Shown here one piece after another: positions 54,265 to 62,185 of a stretch of DNA of 64,000 nt. The notes below the pieces were generated by a model, which worked only from the letters and a program-made list of their open reading frames with translations, was not told the origin of the DNA and did not search any database. The position numbers were made by a program, and so were the translations under genes. Each line of letters begins with the position of its first letter. The stretch's first letter is position 1. Location: positions 1,293,501 through 1,357,500 of the forward strand of contig NZ_CP160680.1 of the NCBI RefSeq assembly GCF_040784935.1. The letters are read 5' to 3'. The DNA is from Lewinella sp. LCG006. GTDB lineage: Bacteria; Bacteroidota; Bacteroidia; Chitinophagales; Saprospiraceae.

Positions 54265-54945
54265 TTAAGAATGGCTTAAGATACGAGCTTGTTGCATTTG
54301 TGCTAAACGGTGCTGTACATCCTGCTGATGGCGCAACTGAGTAGGTGCATCTCCGAAGACACCGGGTTCCGTTTTTTTGATGGCCTGCTTAGGCAAGGCA
54401 TAGAAGACGCCACCATCCACCCGCTGGATAATCCCCTTCACCGGATCGTAGATGCGAGCATCTCCCGTGACGTTTTCAATGGCTTCAGGGAAACCGTAGA
54501 CGTGCAAACTCAGAAAGGGCTGCTGGGTAGGATTACCCATCTGGTGAATCAAGTCGTGGCCAACAGGAACAATATCCCCCGGCTGTACCTGCCAACGGGC
54601 AGTAGTACGCAACTGCTGCTGACGAACCCGGAAGGTAGCGTGCTCGGCCTGCCCGAAGATTTGTACGGCCCCCCACTGGGTGTGACCGTGATCGTGGATG
54701 GCCGAAAAATCACCTGGCAACCAGGACATGACCATCACTTCAAAATTAGGCCCCCGCGCTACGAGTTGACGACCATAGCTGTCGGCTGGAGAATGATGAA
54801 AGTCGGCATAGGCTACTAAGTCTTGCGCTTTAACATCGGCTGACTTGACAAGCTGTACGATGCTGCGCGGATCTAATCTTTTCGCAACTTTTAATGTAGC
54901 TACAATGTATTTAAGAGAAGTCGGTAATGGCGGGGCGTTCAACAT
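54265..54945 (-). CDS. Cysteine dioxygenase-like cupin
   Basis: 226 residues. The cupin iron-site motif is H84-x-H86 (AIHDHGHTQWGAVQIFG) with a third ligand probably H134 (GHDLIHQMGN). This is the 3-His layout of cysteine dioxygenase, which adds O2 to thiols, making cysteine sulfinate in the model enzymes. The crosslinking Cys of mammalian enzymes is not apparent, as in many bacterial homologues. A thiol other than cysteine is possible. It is divergent from the thioredoxin-YeeE operon and shares a GTGA-N6-TCAC palindrome with it, supporting a role in sulfur metabolism. Confidence 0.82.
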   Translation of the reverse strand: MLNAPPLPTSLKYIVATLKVAKRLDPRSIVQLVKSADVKAQDLVAYADFHHSPADSYGRQLVARGPNFEVMVMSWLPGDFSAIHDHGHTQWGAVQIFGQAEHATFRVRQQQLRTTARWQVQPGDIVPVGHDLIHQMGNPTQQPFLSLHVYGFPEAIENVTGDARIYDPVKGIIQRVDGGVFYALPKQAIKKTEPGVFGDAPTQLRHQQDVQHRLAQMQQARILSHS

Positions 54946-54975
54946 CTGATATTTATGATTCTTTTTTTATAAACA

Positions 54976-54983
54976 CAAAGTTC
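54976..54983 (-). promoter_or_regulatory. -7 element of the cysteine-dioxygenase-like gene
   Basis: Reads GAACTTTG on the - strand (nAnnTTTG). Its first base, 54983, is 29.5 bases from the centre of the palindrome at 55006-55019, the same distance as in the divergent promoter. Confidence 0.55.
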
Positions 54984-55005
54984 TTCCTCTTTACGGAATA
55001 GGACT

Positions 55006-55019
55006 GTGACGTACATCAC
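55006..55019. promoter_or_regulatory. Candidate Crp/Fnr-type operator serving two divergent promoters
   Basis: GTGACGTACATCAC: inverted half-sites GTGA and TCAC with a 6-base spacer, the Crp pattern. It is centred 29.5 bases from the -7 element on each side, equal to about -42 from either start site (class II position). A near-identical site, 11 of 14 bases, precedes sulP. The Crp/Fnr protein at 58136-58786 is the likely binder. Confidence 0.7.
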
Positions 55020-55041
55020 CAACTGTTGTATTCACCGGCCT

Positions 55042-55049
55042 TAATTTTG
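55042..55049 (+). promoter_or_regulatory. -7 element of the thioredoxin-YeeE-porin operon
   Basis: TAATTTTG matches TAnnTTTG exactly and is followed by GCATTGCAAAA, which resembles the bases after the sulP -7 element. The predicted start site is about 10-15 bases before the ATG at 55068. Confidence 0.6.
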
Positions 55050-55067
55050 CATTGCAAAACAAATGCT

Positions 55068-55280
55068 ATGTCAGACTTTATCAATGACTGGAAAATGGTG
55101 ATACTCGCCTGCTTACTGCTAGGCTTGGCACCTTTCTATCCTGAACCCCACCTGTTTGGAAAGCTCCGCTGGTTGGCTGGTGGTGCCAAAGGGATGGCGA
55201 TGATGGACTGGTTTGACTTGGTTTGGCACGGCTGGCCTTGGGTGCTACTCTTGCGTCTGGCTATTAAATCTGTAAAATAA
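55068..55280 (+). CDS. Small membrane protein of the sulfur operon
   Basis: 70 residues: [20 protein letters not shown]... starts a membrane helix (about 8-24), followed by a Gly/Trp-rich segment and a second hydrophobic stretch (about 52-64, [13 protein letters not shown]). ATG at 55068 is preferred because the promoter -7 element lies at 55042-55049, inside the longer in-frame extension. No known function. First gene of the operon, seven bases before the thioredoxin gene, so a link to thiol or YeeE transport is inferred. Confidence 0.75.
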   Translation: MSDFINDWKMVILACLLLGLAPFYPEPHLFGKLRWLAGGAKGMAMMDWFDLVWHGWPWVLLLRLAIKSVK

Positions 55281-55287
55281 CTCCCAA

Positions 55288-55599
55288 ATGAGTAATAAAA
55301 AATCTTTCAAAGAGCTGATCAACAGCGAGCAGCCAGTTTTAGTGGATTTTTCTGCTGAGTGGTGTGGCCCTTGTAAAGCCATGGCTCCAATTCTCAAAGA
55401 AGTAGCCGCTGAAGCGGGTGAAAAAGCTAAAATCATCAAGATTGATGTGGATAAAAATCCTGCACTGGCGAACCAGTTGGGGATTCGAGGGGTGCCTACT
55501 TTTATTTTATACCAAAATGGTGAAATAAAATGGCGCCAGTCGGGCATGCAGTCCGCTACTGCTTTACTGAACGTAATTAACCAGGCAACTACAGCCTAA
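55288..55599 (+). CDS. trxA: Thioredoxin
   Basis: 103 residues, no signal peptide, complete thioredoxin fold with the active site W25-C-G-P-C29 and the cis-proline in [12 protein letters not shown] cytoplasmic reductant. Its place in an operon with YeeE/YedE sulfur transporters suggests it reduces imported thiosulfate or a persulfide rather than being the housekeeping thioredoxin. Confidence 0.95.
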   Translation: MSNKKSFKELINSEQPVLVDFSAEWCGPCKAMAPILKEVAAEAGEKAKIIKIDVDKNPALANQLGIRGVPTFILYQNGEIKWRQSGMQSATALLNVINQATTA

Positions 55600-55626
55600 T
55601 AGAAATCTTAGACTAACTACTTTCCA

Positions 55627-56214
55627 ATGATTGCATTTGTAACTTTCACGTCCTCCTTCCTGGACCTTATTCGCCAACCTTGGCACTGGTCGGTTTCAGG
55701 AGTGGCGATCGCATCCATCTTGTTTTTGATGACCTGGATGGGGCGCAGTTTTGGTGTTTCTACGGCTTTTCGCAACTTCTGTACGATGGCGGGTGCGGGG
55801 AAACGCCATTCTTTTTTTGATGTAGACCTCAAAGACGAAAGCTGGCGAATGGCCTTTGTGCTTGGGTCTGTCTTGGGTGGTTTTATTGCTGTTTACTTTT
55901 TGGGGAGCCCCGAAGCAGTAGCTATTTCTGAAAGCACCGTTAGCCATCTTAAAGAAGATTTCGGGATGAACTATCCTCAGGGTCACGGCTATTTGCCGGC
56001 GGAGCTTTTCAATTTTTCCAACCCTAAAGGAATCATCCTGGCCATTATTGGCGGCTTTCTGGTGGGTTTTGGGGCGCGTTATGGCCGGGGGTGTACTTCG
56101 GGGCACGCGATCACCGGGCTTTCACACCTTCAGCTTCCTTCACTTATCACCGTTATCGGCTTCTTTATTGGAGGCTTGTTGATGACTTGGGTGATTATGC
56201 CTTTGATCTTTTAA
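55627..56214 (+). CDS. YeeE/YedE-family sulfur transporter, N-terminal half type
   Basis: 195 residues with four to five hydrophobic helices. The signature GFGARYGRGCTSGHAITGLSHL carries the conserved cysteine of the YeeE/YedE (TsuA) family, which conducts thiosulfate across the membrane by relaying it along cysteines. In this organism, as in many others, the transporter is split into two genes; the second half follows 23 bases downstream. A cytoplasmic domain lies around residues 57-76 (GKRHSFFDVDLKDESW). Confidence 0.9.
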   Translation: MIAFVTFTSSFLDLIRQPWHWSVSGVAIASILFLMTWMGRSFGVSTAFRNFCTMAGAGKRHSFFDVDLKDESWRMAFVLGSVLGGFIAVYFLGSPEAVAISESTVSHLKEDFGMNYPQGHGYLPAELFNFSNPKGIILAIIGGFLVGFGARYGRGCTSGHAITGLSHLQLPSLITVIGFFIGGLLMTWVIMPLIF

Positions 56215-56237
56215 AGAACAGCACAAAACAACTACAG

Positions 56238-56654
56238 ATGAAACAATTCATATCCTTTTTTACGGTAGGAACGGTCTTTGGCATCATTATGACCAAGTCG
56301 GAGGCCGTATCCTGGTTTCGTATTCACGAAATGTTCCGTTTCGAGAGTTTTCACATGTACGGCATTATTGGTACTGCTGTGGTGCTGGGAGCCATCATTA
56401 TTGCTTTGATGAAACGCTTTAAGGTGAAAACCTTGCGAAATACTTTTGTTGACTATATGCCGATGCAACTGCACATTCCCCGCCATTTGCTTGCAGGCAG
56501 CATCTTTGGCCTGGGGTGGGCTTTGATGGGGGCTTGCCCAGGCCCAATGTTTGTACTGCTTGGGCAAGGTTTTGGTATCATGGCACTCGTTATTCTAAGT
56601 GGCACACTGGGTACTTATACCTATGGTGTCGTAAAAGATAAGTTGCCTCATTAA
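56238..56654 (+). CDS. YeeE/YedE-family sulfur transporter, C-terminal half type
   Basis: 138 residues, four hydrophobic helices. The signature FGLGWALMGACPGPMFVLLGQG supplies the matching conserved Cys of the second half of YeeE/YedE. ATG at 56238 is chosen; upstream in-frame codons overlap the first-half gene. The two proteins probably assemble into one thiosulfate-type (or related sulfur anion) channel. Confidence 0.9.
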   Translation: MKQFISFFTVGTVFGIIMTKSEAVSWFRIHEMFRFESFHMYGIIGTAVVLGAIIIALMKRFKVKTLRNTFVDYMPMQLHIPRHLLAGSIFGLGWALMGACPGPMFVLLGQGFGIMALVILSGTLGTYTYGVVKDKLPH

Positions 56655-56677
56655 TTTTTGAACATCTTCCTCGATTT

Positions 56678-57946
56678 ATGCCTCATCTACGGTTTTTAGT
56701 AATCACCTTGATTTTTACAGTTGTTTCCGCGAATGCTCAAACTTCTGAGACGTCCAACCCTCCGCTGTGGAAACAGGTAAAAGTAAATCCCATTGCTGCG
56801 ATGCAAGTGTGGACAACTTATACGATGGGAGCAGAAGTATACCGCTCCGACGAGGCTAAGTACGAGGCCGTAGATGATCGGCTCAATTTTCAACTCCGCC
56901 GTTCCCGGTTTGGTTTCAAAGGCGATGTGGGGGATCGGGTGAAGTTTAATTTCACGGTAGCGGCTGATTTGGTTGGACGGGATGTATTGGCTGGTACCGA
57001 TGGTGGTGCCAACAATGGAGCTTCTCCTCAAGTTCGTTTGTGGAATGCTTACGTACAATGGCGCCTGAGTCCGGAAAGCGAAAAACTTTACTTGGTTACG
57101 GGGTATCAGGTACCTCAAATTGGTCGCGAGAGTATCACTTCTGCCTTGCGGAGCAGCTCCCTGGAGAAAGCCTGGGTACAAAACTATCTGCGCAGGCATT
57201 TGGTAGGTACCGGGCCGGGCCGGGCGGTAGGGGTGAATGTTGGTGGTTTGTTATTACATGAAAAATTGTCTTGGGGTTATGATATTGGGGTTTTCAACCC
57301 GGCAATGAATGCAAATAGCGGCAACTCGGTAGGAGAAGTTTATTCCCCACTGCTTACGGGGCGTTTAGTGACTTACCTTGGAGACCCCGAATCAAAATCT
57401 TACACCACCGATCACAAGCTCAATTATTTTGGCCAGCGCCGGGGACTGAGTCTTGCCTTAGAAGGTGCCTGGCAAGCGAAAGGAGATGCTTTTCAGGACA
57501 ATTATGGCTACGGGTTCGACTTTCTGGGCGATTATGACGGATGGAGTTTGGATGGAGAGTACATGGTACTGGGGCGTCGTGGTGAGGAAGCTATTGCTAC
57601 CTCCGCACAAACCGCTTACCTACGTATGAGTTATACTTTTGAACTTGGTGAATACTGGCTGGAGCCCAGCGGGATGTTGGCGCAGTTGAGTGGACCTGTT
57701 TCCGCAGAGGATCAAGCTGCTGCCGCTACGCTGTCTGCCTTCGCGGGTGAAGAAAGCGTGGTAGACCTTGGCGGTAACTTCTATTTCACCCCCAACCTGA
57801 AGCTAAGCCTGCACTATACTTTCCGGAAAGGAGACGCTGGCGCAGCAGGACCTGGGGCTACCGTGAATAATTATTTTTTCCAAAGCGGTGTAGGGCCTAT
57901 CTTGCGAGGAGATTGGCTGGGCCTGGGCTTGGTGGCAATTATGTAA
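56678..57946 (+). CDS. Outer-membrane porin, phosphate-selective porin O/P type
   Basis: 422 residues, signal peptide ending VSANAQ, then a beta-barrel of the OprO/OprP group (RLNFQLRRSRFGFKGDVGDRVKFNFTVAADL near residue 70 is the typical N-terminal region; GYQVPQIGRESITSALRSSSLEKAWVQNYL follows). These porins favour anions. As the last gene of the YeeE operon it plausibly admits sulfur oxyanions across the outer membrane. Confidence 0.85.
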   Translation: MPHLRFLVITLIFTVVSANAQTSETSNPPLWKQVKVNPIAAMQVWTTYTMGAEVYRSDEAKYEAVDDRLNFQLRRSRFGFKGDVGDRVKFNFTVAADLVGRDVLAGTDGGANNGASPQVRLWNAYVQWRLSPESEKLYLVTGYQVPQIGRESITSALRSSSLEKAWVQNYLRRHLVGTGPGRAVGVNVGGLLLHEKLSWGYDIGVFNPAMNANSGNSVGEVYSPLLTGRLVTYLGDPESKSYTTDHKLNYFGQRRGLSLALEGAWQAKGDAFQDNYGYGFDFLGDYDGWSLDGEYMVLGRRGEEAIATSAQTAYLRMSYTFELGEYWLEPSGMLAQLSGPVSAEDQAAAATLSAFAGEESVVDLGGNFYFTPNLKLSLHYTFRKGDAGAAGPGATVNNYFFQSGVGPILRGDWLGLGLVAIM

Positions 57947-57995
57947 TGGCTTGTAGCTTTTGAAATTGCGGGTTTAAGCTTGGTACGTTGAGCTT

Positions 57996-58100
57996 TTTGG
58001 GTGGCGCTCGTCCCAAAGCCTCAGGACGGCTTACCGCCGACGCAGTCGGCACCACCGTGATCCCGACGAAAGTCGGGAGAACATCACCGCGAGCACTAGC
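57996..58100. repeat. Palindromic repeat element upstream of the Crp/Fnr gene
   Basis: Contains GCCGAC-GCA-GTCGGC (58036-58050) and TCCCGAC-GAAA-GTCGGGA (58061-58078), the latter with a GAAA tetraloop. Its complement shares the string TTCTCCCGA...TCGGGAT and CGGTnGTG with the copies at 26041-26695. It occupies most of the 190-bp gap between porin and regulator genes. Confidence 0.65.
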
Positions 58101-58135
58101 AAACTTAATCCCTTAAATAAAAAACCAATAGCATC

Positions 58136-58786
58136 ATGACTTTTGAAACCGGAGATATCAGTACGATCTTACACCAGCATTTTCCACAAATTGCAGAACG
58201 GGAGCTACAGGCGGAGGTAGCCGAAGTGGGCCAATTGATGCATTTTCGGGCAGGTGAAGTCATCATGGACTACGGCAGCTACATCAAAATGGTTCCCCTG
58301 ATTATCAAAGGAAGTATTCGGGTCACTAAAGAAGATGATCTTGATGGAAGAGAAATATTGCTCTACTTTCTCAGTGGTGGCGATACCTGTTCTATGTCCT
58401 TCAGTTGCTGCATGATGAATAAAAAAAGCATGATCAGGACGGAGGCAGTGGAAGATACCACCATGATCGGCATCCCCATCAAATACGTCGACCAGTGGAT
58501 GAGCAAATACCAGAGCTGGAAAAATTTTGTCATGCTCAGCTACGACAACCGCCTCATCGAGTTGGTGAAAGTCATCGATAGTATTGCTTTCAATAATATG
58601 GATCAGCGCTTACAGGAATACCTTACGGCCCGCCGAGAAGCAACCGGCAATGCCCTTATTGAGGCGACTCACCAGGAGATAGCCAATGACCTCAATGCCT
58701 CTCGCGAAGCCATCTCCCGCCTGTTGAAGAAAATGGAAAACCTGGGCAAAGTAGAACTCGGGCGCAACCAGGTGAGGTTGTTGTAG
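58136..58786 (+). CDS. Crp/Fnr-family transcriptional regulator
   Basis: 216 residues: N-terminal cyclic-nucleotide-binding-type barrel (about 20-120), long dimer helix (120-160) and C-terminal winged helix (165-216). The recognition helix S189-R190-E191-A-I-S-R195 has the R-E-xxx-R spacing by which E. coli Crp reads GTGA. The effector barrel lacks the usual cAMP-binding RxS pattern but has a cysteine group C85, C91, C92 (DTCSMSFSCCMM), suggesting a thiol or redox signal. It sits between the YeeE operon and sulP, both of which have a GTGA-N6-TCAC site. Confidence 0.92.
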   Translation: MTFETGDISTILHQHFPQIAERELQAEVAEVGQLMHFRAGEVIMDYGSYIKMVPLIIKGSIRVTKEDDLDGREILLYFLSGGDTCSMSFSCCMMNKKSMIRTEAVEDTTMIGIPIKYVDQWMSKYQSWKNFVMLSYDNRLIELVKVIDSIAFNNMDQRLQEYLTARREATGNALIEATHQEIANDLNASREAISRLLKKMENLGKVELGRNQVRLL

Positions 58787-58859
58787 GTACTTGTTACTGC
58801 GCATTTCTACCTCATGCTTGACTATCCCTGAAATACGTTGACAACAAATTTAGTTAAAA

Positions 58860-59267
58860 ATGAAGTCAACGAATAAGGTTAATCGGCCCAAAAGGCGTCG
58901 TAATTACAGTGAAACCTTTAAAAAAGCGCGAGTTAAGGACTATGAAGAAGGTACCTTTAGCGTGGCCCAGATAGGTCGTTTATACAGCATCCATGTAAAT
59001 ATTCTGTACCGCTGGATAAGTAAGTACAGCTCGTACGATCAACAAAAAGCGATAATAGTGGAAGTACCAAATTCCCAGACGGAGAAGGTTAAATTGCTGG
59101 AAAAGCGGGTGGCTGAACTAGAACGTTCTCTAGGTCAAAAACAAATTAAATTGGACTACTATGAGAGCTTTATAGAGGAGCTTCGTGAAGCAGGAATAGA
59201 TGTTGAAAAAAAAAGTGGTTTTACGACTCCCTTGTCCGGCTCTTGTCGAAATACAGATCAGAAATGA
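58860..59267 (+). CDS. IS3-family transposase OrfA
   Basis: 135 residues. N-terminal helix-turn-helix (YSETFKKARVKDYEEGTFSVAQIGRLYSIHVNILYRWISKY, about 15-55) and a leucine-zipper coiled coil (KVKLLEKRVAELERSLGQKQ). It binds the element's ends and probably regulates transposition. An A9 run at 59206-59214 allows a -1 shift into OrfB; unshifted translation stops at 59267. Confidence 0.9.
   Translation: MKSTNKVNRPKRRRNYSETFKKARVKDYEEGTFSVAQIGRLYSIHVNILYRWISKYSSYDQQKAIIVEVPNSQTEKVKLLEKRVAELERSLGQKQIKLDYYESFIEELREAGIDVEKKSGFTTPLSGSCRNTDQK
59206..59214 (+). promoter_or_regulatory. Programmed -1 frameshift site
   Basis: Nine A residues in the orfA frame (GAA AAA AAA AGT). The orfB frame is open from immediately after a TGA at 59204-59206, so slippage by -1 on this run makes an OrfAB fusion reading ...KWFYDSLVRLLSKYRSEM.... 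This is the standard way IS3 elements make active transposase. Confidence 0.8.
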
Positions 59268-60265
59268 AGAGTCCAAGTAATGAACAAGTATATGCTGCAC
59301 TAGGTACTTCGCGTCAATCGCTGTCGCAATATTTACGTCGGCGAGCGGATTATCAGGACGGGGTGTATTCAGCGGAAGCAATGCTGTTGACACACCGTGC
59401 AGATCACGGAGGTTTGGGTCTTGAAAAGGCCTACTATATGATCCAGCCAGAAGGACTAGGTCGCGATGCATTTATTCGAGAGATGACTCTATTGGGTCAT
59501 TCGCTGGAACGAAAAAGGAGCTATGTTAGAACTACGAAGAGTGGTGGTTTACGGTATCCTAATTTAGTTAAGTTGCTTACTATCATAGGTTTAAACCGAG
59601 TTTGGCAATCGGATACGACTTACTATCGCCTAGAGGACAAGTATTACTATCTGACGTTTATCATAGATGTGTATTCCCGGCTTATAGTGGGCTATAGCGT
59701 AAGTGATAACCTCCGAGCTAGAGCAAACATAGAGGCTCTGAAAATGGCCTTTCGTTTGCGTCGTGGTATGGATTTGAGTGAACTGATCTTCCACAGTGAC
59801 GGGGGCTCCCAGTATCGCAGCAATGACTTTATAGAAGTATTGAGGTCACGAGGAATCAGTTCTAGCATGTGCATTACAGCATTGGACAATGCGTACGCAG
59901 AGAAGCTCAATGATGTGATCAAGAATGAATACCTTGAGCACTGGCCAATCAGAGATTATAGAGCACTGAGAAGGTACGTGAAGAGGGCTGTAGAGAACTA
60001 CAACAAAGTGCGTCACCATAGTCAGTTACCGCTGCGAATTGCACCTTTGGGATTTGAATGTTATCTTGAGGAGAGTAAGGGGCAAAGACCACCATCGTTG
60101 TTGATACGAGACGGCGAAGCAAAAGAGTTGGAATACCAGCCAATGGCGGCTCAGAATCTGACTTATCCCAGTAGCGGAGCTTTTGATGGGACAAGTCAGA
60201 TTCTGCCCGCATTTGTTAAGCTTGGTTTGCCAAAAGAAGATGGACAACTAGCACTCAGCTTTTAA
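59243..60265 (+). CDS. IS3-family transposase OrfB (integrase core)
   Basis: 340 residues as counted from a TTG at 59243, but more likely made as an OrfAB fusion by frameshift. The DDE catalytic residues are D124 (WQSDTTY), D186 (FHSDGGSQY) and E220 (DNAYAEKLN), in an rve integrase core. The frame is intact, so the element may still be active. Confidence 0.92.
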   Translation: MSKYRSEMKSPSNEQVYAALGTSRQSLSQYLRRRADYQDGVYSAEAMLLTHRADHGGLGLEKAYYMIQPEGLGRDAFIREMTLLGHSLERKRSYVRTTKSGGLRYPNLVKLLTIIGLNRVWQSDTTYYRLEDKYYYLTFIIDVYSRLIVGYSVSDNLRARANIEALKMAFRLRRGMDLSELIFHSDGGSQYRSNDFIEVLRSRGISSSMCITALDNAYAEKLNDVIKNEYLEHWPIRDYRALRRYVKRAVENYNKVRHHSQLPLRIAPLGFECYLEESKGQRPPSLLIRDGEAKELEYQPMAAQNLTYPSSGAFDGTSQILPAFVKLGLPKEDGQLALSF

Positions 60266-60373
60266 GTAGAATGATTGATAAACCTGTCAACGTTATTTAG
60301 GGAAGGTCAGCTGGTCGCTATACATCTGTCCCTATACCATCTACCAACTTTACTATGGGCAAAGCCCAACTAA

Positions 60374-60417
60374 GTGATACACATCACTGATTGCTTAGAG
60401 GAGTTTGCTCACCTTTG
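60374..60417 (+). promoter_or_regulatory. Candidate Crp/Fnr operator and -7 element of sulP
   Basis: GTGATACACATCAC (60374-60387) lies within the longer perfect palindrome AGTGAT-ACAC-ATCACT. CACCTTTG (60410-60417) is an nAnnTTTG element whose first base is 29.5 from the palindrome centre, identical to the two promoters at 54976-55049. The following bases GCACTTGTAAAA also resemble GCATTGCAAAA of the thioredoxin operon promoter. Confidence 0.7.
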
Positions 60418-60446
60418 CACTTGTAAAAAGTATAATTTAGTTCCTT

Positions 60447-62180
60447 ATGTCCTTGAATGCATTTATTCCTTCCCTTTCCTGGTTGAAAAATTATTCTAAA
60501 GACCAATTGAAAGGTGATCTTTCAGCGGGTCTTACCGTCGGCGTAATGCTGATTCCCCAGGGGATGGCTTACGCAATGATTGCGGGCCTACCGCCTATTT
60601 ATGGTCTTTATGCGAGTACCTTGCCGCTCATCATTTACGCCTTGTTGGGTACTTCACGCCAATTGGCGGTGGGCCCGGTAGCGATGGTATCTTTATTGAC
60701 CGCCGCAGGGATTGGTGTCTTGGCCGAAGGAGGCACTGAAGCTTACATCGCCATGGCCATCACTTTGGCCTTTTTGGTGGGGATCATTCAGTTTTTACTC
60801 GGCATATTTCGTTTGGGTTTTCTCGTCAATTTTCTTTCCCATCCGGTGATTAGCGGTTTTACTTCGGCGGCAGCCCTGATCATTGGACTGAGCCAGCTCA
60901 AGCACTTACTTGGAGTAAGCCTCGAGCGGAGCCACTATGTTCACGAAATCATACTGGAAGCGCTAGGACAACTAGGGTCAATCAACTGGGCGACTTTCAG
61001 CATCGGGATAGGAGGAATCGTACTGATCATGGGCGTGAAAAAAATCAATAAAGCCATCCCCGGACCATTGCTGGCGGTACTCTTCGGTATTTTAGCCGTT
61101 TGGGGATTGGGGCTCGTAGACCAGGGCGTAAAAATCGTAGGGACAGTTCCCGAAGGCTTACCTTCTTTGGGCTTACCAGATTTTAACCTGACGACAATTC
61201 AGTCCTTACTTCCGATTGCATTGGCGATTTCTTTAGTGAGTTTTATGGAAAGTATTGCGGTAGCTAAAGCCATTCAAGCGAAACACAAAAATTATAAAGT
61301 CTTACCCAACCAGGAACTGATCGCACTTGGATTATCCAATGTAGGTGGATCTTTCATTCAAGCTTATCCGGTTACCGGAGGGTTTTCGCGCACGGCAGTC
61401 AATGATCAGGCGGGTGCAAAAACAGGCATGGCTTCCATCATTAGTGCTTTACTGATCGTCACCACCTTGTTGTTTCTGACGCCACTGTTCTACTATCTCC
61501 CCAATGCGATTCTGGCTTCGGTTATCATGGTCGCTGTTTTTGGGTTGATCGACTACAAAGAAGCAATTCATCTCTGGCGTGCAGATCGTTCTGACTTTTG
61601 GATGCTGATCATTACTTTTATTGCCACACTTAGTCTGGGAATTGAGCAAGGCATTGGTGTAGGGGTCATCTTATCACTGGCAATGATCATTTTTGAAACC
61701 ACTCGCCCCCATATCGCTCAGTTGGGTAAAGTACCAGGAACGCATTTTTATCGCAACCGGGAGCGCTTCGGACAAGTAGAAATTCGTAAGGATTTACTCA
61801 TCGTTCGCTTTGATGCGCAGCTATATTTTGCCAATCTCAATGTTTTCCGTGAACGGATCGACGAATGGATGGCAGCAAAAGGCCCCGGCCTAGAGGCACT
61901 TATCATCAATGCGGAAAGCATCAATACCCTCGATAGTAGTGCCTTGCATCTACTGGAAGACCTTTTGGAAGACTTGAAAGCACGAAATTGCCAACTCCTA
62001 TTTACAGGCGTTAAAGGCCCCGTTCGAGATGCCCTCGTAAAAGGGCACCTGGTGGCCAAAATTGGAGAAGACAACTTCTTTATGAGCGTCCAAGAGGCCG
62101 TCGATGCCCACGATGAACGTAAGACAACAAAAGGTGCAGGCAACGTGTACAAGGAATTTACCTTGCAAACGAACGTGTGA
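60447..62180 (+). CDS. SulP-family inorganic anion transporter
   Basis: 577 residues: a membrane domain of about 14 helices (about 15-410), with the signature LTVGVMLIPQGMAYAMIAGLPPIYGLYAS, and a C-terminal STAS domain (about 440-555, LIINAESINTLDSSALHLLEDL). SulP proteins move sulfate, bicarbonate or other anions, commonly with Na+ or H+. Given the regulatory site it shares with the sulfur operon, sulfate or a related sulfur anion is the best guess; bicarbonate is the alternative, and a gamma-carbonic-anhydrase-like gene lies convergently downstream. Confidence 0.9.
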   Translation: MSLNAFIPSLSWLKNYSKDQLKGDLSAGLTVGVMLIPQGMAYAMIAGLPPIYGLYASTLPLIIYALLGTSRQLAVGPVAMVSLLTAAGIGVLAEGGTEAYIAMAITLAFLVGIIQFLLGIFRLGFLVNFLSHPVISGFTSAAALIIGLSQLKHLLGVSLERSHYVHEIILEALGQLGSINWATFSIGIGGIVLIMGVKKINKAIPGPLLAVLFGILAVWGLGLVDQGVKIVGTVPEGLPSLGLPDFNLTTIQSLLPIALAISLVSFMESIAVAKAIQAKHKNYKVLPNQELIALGLSNVGGSFIQAYPVTGGFSRTAVNDQAGAKTGMASIISALLIVTTLLFLTPLFYYLPNAILASVIMVAVFGLIDYKEAIHLWRADRSDFWMLIITFIATLSLGIEQGIGVGVILSLAMIIFETTRPHIAQLGKVPGTHFYRNRERFGQVEIRKDLLIVRFDAQLYFANLNVFRERIDEWMAAKGPGLEALIINAESINTLDSSALHLLEDLLEDLKARNCQLLFTGVKGPVRDALVKGHLVAKIGEDNFFMSVQEAVDAHDERKTTKGAGNVYKEFTLQTNV

Positions 62181-62185
62181 TTAGC

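Larger units (their letters stand above)
58825..60303 (+). mobile_element. IS3-family insertion sequence
   Basis: About 1480 bases bounded by imperfect inverted repeats TCCCTGAAATACGTTGACA (58825-58843) and TGTCAACGTTATTTAGGGA (60285-60303), the complement matching at 16 of 19 positions. It carries two overlapping transposase frames. No clean target-site duplication is visible. It separates the Crp/Fnr gene from sulP but leaves the sulP promoter and operator intact. Confidence 0.88.

Noticed and set aside
58820-60310. Target-site duplication around the IS3 element
   Set aside because: Comparing flanks for several possible end positions (after TA/TCCCTG, after TCCC) gave no matching 3-5 base direct repeat, so none is reported.
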